Source: Piper betle
Lineage: Eukaryota > Streptophyta > Magnoliopsida > Piperales > Piperaceae
Length of the DNA stretch: 64,000 nucleotides
Assembly (NCBI GenBank): GCA_033002965.1
Contig: JAURVB010012860.1
Location: forward strand, 1 to 64,000
Reading direction: 5' to 3'
The translations under genes and the position numbers were made by a program. Numbering within the stretch: the first letter of the stretch is position 1; each line of letters begins with the position of its first letter. Of the stretch, positions 1 through 7,797 are shown one piece after another. Under the pieces are notes generated by a model. The model was not told where the DNA came from. It made no database searches and saw nothing but the letters and a program-made list of their open reading frames with translations.

Positions 1-834
1 ACCTCCAAGACCTTCACCGTTCTGAGATCTACAGTTCTGGGTGAACTCCGCCACCATCAGACGCCGGAAAAGCCGCCGCCGGAGCCCCCAAAATCGCCGC
101 CGCGTCACGCCGTAGCCGGGTCTGTCGTGCCCGTTTACCTCTGACCGAATCCGCTTTCCTGTCAGGTCCGTGATCAGATCCATCTGCCCCACGAATTGCT
201 AGACCCGCGAACAGACCCGGAACCGTGATCGTGTCCGAGACCCGCCCTGTGACCCGGATTTGAGTTGGCCCACCGTGCACCACAAGCAGACTGGTGTACG
301 CATAAAGGAAAGAAAGCCTGCGCACGCCATCCGGTCCGGTCCAGCATTTATTTGGTTTAAACCAACCCGGAACGGCCCGGTTCAGTGTATTATTGTTCCA
401 GAAATAATTTGAAGGCATTATAGATCTTGGATTGAGCCTAAACTTACTACCCCACCGTTTTTGGACGCTCTGGACACATTGGTGGGGTCATTTTAAGGAT
501 TTAAAGAGCAGAAAGGGATAAATATTGGCATTGGAGTCAAAGATCTTAGGCGAATTGATTTACCGGTGGCAAAAATTCACTGTTTTGTGTAACTTGTAAA
601 AATCAATGGAGAAATAGTGGATTGTGAGTACTAATCTCACCGTGGACTGACTTAGGGATTCAAGTTGAACCCTAAGGAACCACGTAAAAATTCCTTGTGT
701 GTCATTTTACTGTTTCTATTTTCATCGCATTATCTCTTTGCGCGGCAAGGGCGCCTCGGTCCCACCGAACCTTTAAACCCGAATCACACCCCAGAACCGA
801 TTCGACGAGGGGCGGACGATCCCGTGCCCGAACA
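1..834 (+). repeat. Left LTR, 3' part only
   Basis: This stretch matches 5261-6094 almost base for base. By eye there are roughly 20-25 differences, one of them an indel near position 90, so the copies are about 97% identical. It ends in CCCGAACA, giving the expected terminal CA, and the first part of the LTR lies outside the window. Confidence 0.95.
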
Positions 835-840
835 TATTTT

Positions 841-859
841 TGGCGACTCCACTGGGGAC
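841..859 (+). other. Primer-binding site
   Basis: TGGCGACTCCACTGGGGAC begins six bases after the left LTR. Its reverse complement ends in TCGCCA and looks like the 3' end of a tRNA with its CCA tail. This type of site has been reported for Ogre/Tat elements primed by tRNA-Arg; the exact tRNA is an inference. Confidence 0.75.
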
Positions 860-908
860 CAGCTAGAAGGTAGCAGTGTCGTTTGAAGATTTGTGCGAGT
901 AAGGAGGA

Positions 909-2804
909 ATGGCACCAGAGACAAGGAATGCGGCACGACAAAGAAGTAATAATGAGGATAATTCATCCACATCAACTGAAGGTGGGCAACAATTTGAATT
1001 AAACATGGAAGCAAGTCAGCACATAGCGGGAAATGTGCGCGAAAGAATACAACAGCTCGAAGCAGTGTTGAATGAAGGAAATGAAGGAGGAATTACTCCA
1101 AGAAGAAGCATGTTGAGACGAGAAGATCAAAGTCCAAGAAGCAATGAAGAGGTAAACCAACCATTAGAAGCCGAACAAGTGCTTTTGACAGCAACAAATC
1201 AGCTAAGTGGAGGACAAGTACTGAATCAAGCAATTGAAGAAAGATTCCGCCAAGGTGAAGAGCGGATGCAACGAATTGAGGATATGATACAACAAGTGCT
1301 CGCCCAGATGCAACAGGCTAGTGCTGCAAACGGGAGCTCGTCAAGAAGAGAAGACGACCATCCCACGCAATGTCCAACAACGGACCAACCCCTGGAGGCT
1401 AGACAGATGTCTTCAACCTCTGAAAATCCAATTGTATCTACCTCACTCCCAGCTACCTGCACAGCATTGAGGGATCAAGCTAACATCCCTCACGAAATCA
1501 ACAATTTGTTTCTCATTTCAAGTACTGAGTCCACCCACCAAACATCTACAACTTCAACTTCGTTGCCCGAACAGATTTGGATGCAACACTATCCCACTAT
1601 GCAACCGAATCGGACTGAATATAGTTTACTCCCTCACTCAACATGGTTTCCACAACCACCGTATTACCAACCACCATACCCATACCAGTGGTATAGCCCT
1701 GCATGCTCCCAACAACTATCTTCTATGGTGTTTCCACCATCAATCACCACCACGGTACCCATCCCAACAGTACCGTCAGCAATGCCAATAAGTCAAATGT
1801 CAGTTCCTATTACAGATTTACCAGCAAGTCTGCCACAAGCCCAATTGCCAACCATGTCAGTAGCACCAATGTCAGACCTTTGTTATGAAGAGTTGAAAGC
1901 AGAAATGGATGCACAAGCCGCACTTATCACTGCATTGATTGGAAAGAAAGATAAAGAATCAACTGAAGCGACAAAGCGTCTTCAACCATTAGCTGATGAA
2001 GTCTACACAGAGGTTTTTCCTGAGAAGTACAAGTGCCCAACCTTCACGAAGTTTGATGGAGATGGCAACCCTGAAGATCACATCACAATCTTCGAGATTG
2101 AGTGCGGAACAATCTCGACAAATGAAAAGTTAAAGTTACAACAATTCCCAGCTTCTCTCAATGGTAATGCACTTAGATGGTTCAACAATCGCCCACCCAG
2201 ATCAATCAAATCATGGGAGGAACTCATCGAGCAATTCACAACGCATTTTCAGTCAATTGATATCCCAATAAAGATTGAGCATTTAAGGCAATGTCAGAGA
2301 AAACCAGGTGAAGAATTTGCTACATATGTAAAAAGATTCAGAAGCCTTTCATCCCAAATGAAAGAGACTCCAGAGATCAAGGAGCTTGTAAAGATTTGCG
2401 CGATGAATGCTGGATCAGCAGCTTGGTTCCTGAGTGCTGCACAATGCAATACATTTGAAGAACTCTTTGAAAGGGTGCTAATATATGAGGAACTCAACAG
2501 AATTTCAGCTTCAACAAAGAATAAAGGAGCATCAAGCAATGCAGTCACCGAGCTTGGTCACATGGATCATGAGTGGCAAGTGAAGACTAAGAATGGAAGT
2601 GAAAATCCAAGATATACACCTCGAGAGTCTCGACAACAGCGTGAATGGAGGAATATTAAAGATTACACCTTCAACACTGGAGATACTGAAAGATGGTTTG
2701 ACGTGTTGAAGAGCAAAGGAAAGATCACACCATGGACTCCAAAAATTTGCCAAAGCCAGAAGATGAAAAGAACGAAAATTTTTGTCGATTTCACCAGAGG
2801 TTAG
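909..2804 (+). CDS. gag: Retrotransposon Gag polyprotein
   Basis: This 631-residue ORF starts about 50 bases after the PBS. Residues ~35-150 are charged and probably coiled (RIQQLEAVLNE, RMQRIEDMIQQVLAQMQQ). Residues ~160-320 are rich in Pro, Gln, Ser and Thr. Residues ~365-540 form the capsid-like Retrotrans_gag domain, with the conserved runs PTFTKFDGDGNPEDHI, NALRWFNNRPP and LRQCQRKPGEEFATYVKRF. Its role is to form the particle that packages element RNA. The usual zinc knuckle is absent from this frame and appears in the next one at 2732-3178, so the frame was probably broken near 2720-2750 by an indel or is joined by frameshifting. No protease follows. Confidence 0.9.
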   Translation: MAPETRNAARQRSNNEDNSSTSTEGGQQFELNMEASQHIAGNVRERIQQLEAVLNEGNEGGITPRRSMLRREDQSPRSNEEVNQPLEAEQVLLTATNQLSGGQVLNQAIEERFRQGEERMQRIEDMIQQVLAQMQQASAANGSSSRREDDHPTQCPTTDQPLEARQMSSTSENPIVSTSLPATCTALRDQANIPHEINNLFLISSTESTHQTSTTSTSLPEQIWMQHYPTMQPNRTEYSLLPHSTWFPQPPYYQPPYPYQWYSPACSQQLSSMVFPPSITTTVPIPTVPSAMPISQMSVPITDLPASLPQAQLPTMSVAPMSDLCYEELKAEMDAQAALITALIGKKDKESTEATKRLQPLADEVYTEVFPEKYKCPTFTKFDGDGNPEDHITIFEIECGTISTNEKLKLQQFPASLNGNALRWFNNRPPRSIKSWEELIEQFTTHFQSIDIPIKIEHLRQCQRKPGEEFATYVKRFRSLSSQMKETPEIKELVKICAMNAGSAAWFLSAAQCNTFEELFERVLIYEELNRISASTKNKGASSNAVTELGHMDHEWQVKTKNGSENPRYTPRESRQQREWRNIKDYTFNTGDTERWFDVLKSKGKITPWTPKICQSQKMKRTKIFVDFTRG

Positions 2805-3178
2805 GTCATTCTACGGTGAAATGTCGAGACATGATGGAGAAGATCCAAGAGTTACTTGACAAAGGTGATATAAAGTACAAAACTTCAACTGCCAATGTGA
2901 TGACAGTGAGCCACTCATCTTCACTAATCAAGTCTCAAAAGAGAATGGAAAAGCTAGATGAAGGAAGGAAAAATGAGAAAATGTATGCCCCAATGATTAA
3001 GGTCAAAGACATGGAAATGCCACCTGTTTCCACTAAAGAAGTAAAGAAAGGGTTCTCTACATCTCCAATGATGCATGAGTTTGAAGTTCAAACTGATCAA
3101 AAAGGAAAGGAGCTTGATAAAGAAGAAGATAGAAGATCAGCTTATTGTTCAAACAACTTCGACTCAAGAAGAAGTTAA
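2732..3178 (+). pseudogene. Gag C-terminal knuckle, shifted frame
   Basis: The ORF overlaps the end of the Gag ORF in a different frame (-1 relative to it). It holds CRFHQRLGHSTVKC, a C-x2-H-x4-H-x4-C knuckle, followed by MMEKIQELLDKGD, the usual ending of Tat-type Gag. The remaining ~90 residues are charged linker. It then gives way to the frame of the PB1 ORF, which overlaps from 3075. The frame changes (-1, then +1) would compensate each other, so the ancestral protein was probably one Gag-knuckle-PB1 polypeptide. Whether these are mutations, sequencing errors or recoding sites cannot be told here. Confidence 0.65.
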
Positions 3179-3908
3179 ATTGAAGGATTCAATGCAATAT
3201 GGAAAAACAAAACTTCGCCTGATTTGCAGTTACGGTGGAAAGATAGCGATCCAAGGAAGGAAGAGACATTACATTGGAGGAAACACACGACTTGTTTTAG
3301 TGGATCGTGATTGTTCTTATTCAAGTCTTGTTACTCGAATCAAGAGTACATTTTCTACTAGCAGCCCTTTCATGATCAAGTGTCAGCTACCAGGTGAAAG
3401 CTTGAAGTACCCTATCACAATTGCTAGCAATGAAGACTTGACAAATATAATTGAAGAGCAAGAGGAGTTCAACACAAGCACAAGATCAACTTCTCGCCTT
3501 CATTTCTTTGTATTACCGAAGAAATCAAGATCACCATCCAACTCAACATTGGACAAGAAGTTGAGGGCGTCAATCGAAATTATTACTCCTAAAAGGTTTA
3601 AAAGAGAAGCCAACAGCTCAACAAATAGTACGATGCATCACAAAAGAACAAGGTCTCCCCCATATCATAGAAGGAAAAGAAGACATCATGAGATCTTCTT
3701 GCCAAAGAAGCTAGATGCTAAGAAAGAGAAGTCACAGCTGAGAGTAGAAACGAAATTGTCATTCCCTCATTGCTACCCAAATCTAAATAGTAAAAGGAAA
3801 GAAATATGGATTTGGAGACCACGGTTGTCGAGCAAAGAAGTCACTCTCCTAAATCAAAATAATGGGCAGTTATCACACAGTGACCCAGAAGGGGTCATCT
3901 TAGCTTGA
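3075..3908 (+). CDS. PB1-domain ORF in the retrotransposon
   Basis: This 277-residue ORF carries a clear PB1-type domain at about 3210-3470 (residues ~46-132). It has the plant PB1 opening LRLICSYGGKI, the strand YIGGNTRLVLVDRD with SYSSLV after it, and the closing acidic segment ASNEDLTNIIEEQEEF that corresponds to the OPCA region. PB1 domains in plants mediate head-to-tail protein oligomerisation, for example in ARF/IAA, NBR1 and PB1-kinase proteins. The C-terminal half (residues ~155-250) is very basic (KRTRSPPYHRRKRRHH) and could bind nucleic acid or act as a nuclear signal. The true start is unlikely to be the listed ATG, because the frame is entered from the overlapping Gag knuckle frame. 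It ends about 125 bases before the 3' LTR. PB1 identity is strong by motif; its role in the element is unknown. Confidence 0.8.
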   Translation: MSLKFKLIKKERSLIKKKIEDQLIVQTTSTQEEVKLKDSMQYGKTKLRLICSYGGKIAIQGRKRHYIGGNTRLVLVDRDCSYSSLVTRIKSTFSTSSPFMIKCQLPGESLKYPITIASNEDLTNIIEEQEEFNTSTRSTSRLHFFVLPKKSRSPSNSTLDKKLRASIEIITPKRFKREANSSTNSTMHHKRTRSPPYHRRKRRHHEIFLPKKLDAKKEKSQLRVETKLSFPHCYPNLNSKRKEIWIWRPRLSSKEVTLLNQNNGQLSHSDPEGVILA

Positions 3909-4020
3909 GAGCAAAATATTATTTTTCGCAAAAAAACGAAAAAATGCAAAAAAAAGAAAAAAGAAAAAAAAGCAAACTCTATTTTTTGCCGATTCTTCTT
4001 TCCAAGTTTGCGAAAAATCG

Positions 4021-4033
4021 GCAAGGGGGCTAA
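4021..4033 (+). other. Polypurine tract region
   Basis: The purine-rich GCAAGGGGGC, preceded by a long A/G-rich stretch from about 3925, sits immediately before the TG that opens the 3' LTR. This is where plus-strand priming would occur. Confidence 0.6.
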
Positions 4034-6094
4034 TGTTTGCACGTATTTATCCGGCCACGTGTATTATTTCTGAAGAATTGGTCCATGCTATTATAAAACT
4101 GCCAGAGGAGATTACAAGAGAAAAGTCTCCGTCATTCAAAACTGAAGGAGAGAATTTGGGTGGAAAATCCTGACGGTTTATGATCCCACGCCCGTAATCT
4201 CGAAACAGAAGAAGCGTGGAAAACTCTATAAAAGACAAAGCCCGACGTATTGGGAAGGGGGGGCTCGTACGTTGAAAAGAAGAGAAATAGAAGAAAGAAC
4301 AGGGGAAGAGCCCCTCGCCAGAGATTTATCTCCGGCGACCCCTGGCCAACCACACGGCCATCTTTTCTGTGAAGCATTTCACCCATTTGTAGTTGAAGCC
4401 TGTCATTGATCTGTTTTGAGCCACCAAGAAGAAGACGCCAGAACCTTGCTGCTTTGGAGTTTGCCGGATCAACAACCATCAGCCAAGCCGTCGACTCGAA
4501 GGGGTTCCTGAAGCGCTGCCGCTGTGCTGACTAGGAGTCCCACTATCAGGTTCCTGCCGCCGTTGTGAAGCTGATTGTTTTTCAGAGGGTTGCTGCCGTC
4601 CGTCCAAGGAAGAAGCCGCTACCCCTTGCATTGCTGATTACCATGGAACGTAGCCTGTTGCCATAAAAGATTACTGCTTTGCTACCCCGCTTGTTGCCGA
4701 AGAGGAAGCCGCCCATCACTGCACTACCGCCGACCATCGGAGAAGACCACCGTCGCCAGAATTTTGCCACGAAGTAACCCATCTCAGCAGTCCGAAAACA
4801 GAGCAGTAACAGCAGCAAAAGCCAGATTTCACCGCCGTTTTCCGACCACGTCCGGTAGTTACCAGCCCCAAAGTGGTGACCAAAGTGAAAACGGAGGAGT
4901 GTTTTACAAACCCAAAGTGAGATTTCCCGGTGTTCGCCATTGCAGTCGCCGGAGAAAAGCCACGAAGAGACCCATCCGACCAGAGGAAAAGCAGAAAACA
5001 GAGTGGAAAACAGTCGCGGAGAGCTGATTTCGCGACCGTTTTTCGATCGCCGCCGGTCGTTTCCAGACCTTCTGTTGATATCAAGTGAAGATGGAGAAGT
5101 GATCTACAAGAACATGCCGAGAGCCGCCGGAGTTCGTCGCTGAGGTCGCCGGAAAAAATTGAGAAGTGACCGATCGGAGCAGCGTAGCACAAAAGTGCAG
5201 AAAAGTGTCCAACTTTCCGGCATCCGACCGACCGACCGGAGCCGCCGCTGACTGTCGGACCACCGCCAAGACCTTCACCATTCTGAGATCTACAGTTCTG
5301 GGTGAACTCCGCCACCATCAGACGCCGGAAAAGCCGCCGCCGGAGCCCCAAAAGCGCCGCCGCGTCACGCCGTAGCCGGGTCTGTCGTGCCCGTTTACCT
5401 CTGACCGAGTCCGCTTTCCTGCCAGGTCCGTGATCAGATCCATCTGCCCCACGAATTGCTAGACCCGCGAACAGACCCGGAACCGTGATCGTGTCCGAGA
5501 CCCGCCCTGTGACCCGGATTCGAGTTGGCGCACCGTATACCAGAAGCAGACTGGCGTACGCATAAAGGAAAGATAGCCTGCGCACGCCATCCGGTCCGGT
5601 CCAGCATTTATTTGGTTTAAACCAACCCGGAACGGCCCGGTTCAGTGTATTATTGTTCCAGAAATAATTTGAAGGCATTATAGATCTTGGATTGAGCCGA
5701 AACTTACTACCCCACTATTTTTGGACGCTCTGGACACATTGGTGGGGTCATTTTAAGGATTTAAAAAGCAGAAGGGGATAAATATTGGCATTGGAGTCAA
5801 AGATCTTAGGCGAATTGATTTACCGGTGGCAAAAATTCACTGTTTTGTGTAACTTGTAAAAATCAACGGAGAAATAGTGGATTGTGAGTACTAATCTCAC
5901 CGTGGACTGACTTAGGGATTCAAGTTGAACCCTAAGGAACCACGTAAAAATTCCCTGTGTGTCATTTTACTGTTTCTATTTTCATCGCATTATCTCTTTG
6001 CGCGGCAAGGGCGCCTCGGTCCCACCGAACCTTTAAACCCGAATCACACATAAGAACCGATTCGACGAGGGGCGGACGATCCCGTGCCCGAACA
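4034..6094 (+). repeat. Right LTR, complete (2,061 bp)
   Basis: The LTR begins TGTTTGCACG right after the polypurine tract and ends CCCGAACA, giving 5'-TG...CA-3'. Its last ~834 bp match the left LTR. It has a GC-rich middle (4300-5560). A long antisense ORF (4716-5678) lies inside it, but the equivalent antisense ORF in the left LTR is frameshifted by a single-base indel, so that ORF is not considered a gene. Confidence 0.9.
4227..4233 (+). promoter_or_regulatory. LTR TATA box
   Basis: CTCTATAAAAGAC lies about 190 bp into the right LTR and is the only good TATA box there. Transcription would start about 30 bases downstream. The matching part of the left LTR is outside the window. Confidence 0.55.
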
Positions 6095-6109
6095 GAAATA
6101 TATTGAATT

Positions 6110-6562
6110 GTTTCGTATAATTATACGTCTTAGTAGTTTTATCACTAATGCGGTTTTGTTATCGCAGGTGAGCAACTTCAGACTAATGGTTAAGGATATG
6201 GTTGGTGGTTCCTTTACTAACCCAAGTTGGAAGAAGTAATGAATAAAATTGACTTCTTCTTTATATTATTTGAATTATAATTGTACCTATAGAAAACGAT
6301 TTGAGAGCTATGAGATTTACTTTTGCATAGTTAATTTATCTTATGTTATTATTAAATATTATATTTAATATAATATTATTTATTTTATGGTTAATAATTT
6401 TTTAAAAATAGTTGAATTTCATGTTTAATAATTTTCGTTATATTGTACATCAAGCATAATTATTTATCATGTTAGGATACATATACTTATATTTTATTTT
6501 TATATCTTTCATATTTTTTAGTAACTACCCGTGGGATTAAGAGGGGTTTTCACAATAATATA
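6110..6562. repeat. LTR-derived repeat, copy A
   Basis: This AT-rich segment is clearly similar to 25735-26145. The shared runs include GTTAAGGATATGGTTGGTGG, TTTACTTTTGCATAGTTAAT and the tail TTTTTATATCTTTC, and the copies end in similar TTTCACAAT and TTGTTACAAT. Two dispersed non-coding copies with such an end suggest a solo LTR or LTR fragment. It lies immediately after the retrotransposon. Confidence 0.6.
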
Positions 6563-6769
6563 AAACAGATTTATTTTCTCACAATTTGTTTGTTCAAACC
6601 AAATAAATAAAAAATGAAAAAAAACATTTTTTACACTTTATTCCTCGGTGGTCTTCAATGAAAATTAAATGGGAATGTGAAACTAAAAACTAACTCTTAT
6701 CACTAATTGGCTCTACTTAAGCTATCTAAGCATTCCACTAATCATCAATATCCCTGCTAATCTCTCCTT

Positions 6770-6961
6770 CCCCCAACCTTGGCCGCCGTCTTCTTCAGAT
6801 TTTCAGCCGCCACCGCCGTTTGATGACTCCGTCGGGGACGGCCTTCTAACGACGACGGCGGTTGCCTCCTACCGGCGACTGTCACCTCCGCCGGCGAACT
6901 CCCGGGTGACGGCCTCCTCTCCATCCCGTGGAACCTAGCTTTTTTTGTTGCCTCCTCAGAG
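6770..6961 (+). other. Probable 5' leader exon of the U11-48K gene
   Basis: A GC-rich block with CCGCCG runs follows the AT-rich repeat and ends at CCTCAGAG before GTAATATAG, a plausible 5' splice site. It has the composition of a monocot 5'UTR or first exon. No convincing ATG in the frame of the coding exon is seen, so the first exon could be wholly untranslated. The call is inference from position and composition. Confidence 0.4.
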
Positions 6962-7204
6962 GTAATATAGTGTTTATACTGGGTGTCGTTTTGTATGCAT
7001 AGATTGTTGGGTGTGGTTTTGTTGTTGTAACTTGATTTGATGTATTCTGACATGAATCCTTGTTCTGTACTTGATGTTTGTTTTTGTGCCGTTGATTTTT
7101 GTGGGTTGGTTGCAGATGCTTGTGAAGGGGTTGTAATTTGTGCGCTTGTTCTAACATGATATAGGTTTGAATCTTGCTCGTACAGAAATGATTTGTGTGG
7201 TTTG

Positions 7205-7420
7205 GTTAGTGTTGATCGTGATTGGTTTATGTGTGTGTGAAACGAATTCCCTCCAATGTACTGGGTTGTCCTTCATTCAATTTCACTTGCCCTATTTCAA
7301 ACCCTAGTTTGCGTTCTAGCTACCGTTTTTCGAACTTCCACCTCCATGTTACTAATCTCACGGACACTATTTCGATAGTGGATGAATCTCTCTCTCTCTC
7401 TCTCTTTGTTCTTTTGGTTG
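7205..7420 (+). repeat. Degenerate duplicate of the U11-48K first coding exon
   Basis: The segment around TTGGTTAGTGTTGATCGTG, CCTCCAATGTACTGGGTTGTCC and TTTCGATAGTGGATGAATCT repeats, with changes, the acceptor and start of the exon at 7755-7960. The translation PSNVLGCPSFNFTCPISNPS mirrors PPNVLVGPSSFTHPTQNPS. The copy then runs into a CT microsatellite (7388-7406) and stops, so it lacks the zinc finger. It is a partial local duplication about 570 bp upstream of the functional exon. Confidence 0.75.
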
Positions 7421-7797
7421 AAAGTTGTTTGATTGTTTGTTAGTGGCGGAATTGTGGTATTTTTATTTGATTTCTGTGTTGTTTGATCATTGATATGGGG
7501 GTGGTTAGAAATTGAATACAAAATACAAACATTTGGAGTTAAATATTTTATTTCTCAAGATTGAAATATTCTGTCAATTTCATGCATGGTGACCCTAAAT
7601 TGAGATATTCTGATAAATTGGAATTACTCAATTTTAGTGTTTTTCTCATTTTAAGTGTTTTACTGATTTACTGATTTAGTTCTTTGTTGTAGACATCCTA
7701 GTAGCTAGTTTGTAGGTTGATGTTTGTTTCTGTAGAAATTATCTGTTTAGATTGGTTAGAGCTGGTCATGAGTTGATTATGTGTTTTTTCCTGGCAG

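Larger units (their letters stand above)
1..6094 (+). mobile_element. Gag-only LTR retrotransposon carrying a PB1 domain
   Basis: The element has a left LTR cut by the window edge (1-834), a tRNA primer-binding site, about 3.2 kb of internal sequence, a polypurine tract and a complete right LTR (4034-6094). The internal region encodes a Retrotrans_gag-type protein, a Cys-His knuckle and a PB1-like ORF. I find no protease, reverse transcriptase, RNase H or integrase motif in any frame, so it would need enzymes from a partner element. The Gag style (knuckle followed by an IQELLDKGD-like segment) and the PBS, of the type reported for Ogre/Tat elements, point to a Ty3/gypsy Tat-like origin. The lineage assignment is inference. 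Confidence 0.9.

Noticed and set aside
4716..5678. 320-residue antisense ORF in the 3' LTR (and its partner at 29-418)
   Set aside because: The two LTR copies differ by an indel that changes the frame and C-terminus, so no antisense protein is conserved. GC-rich LTR composition explains the open frame.
7388..7406. CT-repeat as a splicing pyrimidine tract
   Set aside because: No acceptor AG follows within a useful distance; it is a simple repeat inside the degenerate exon copy.
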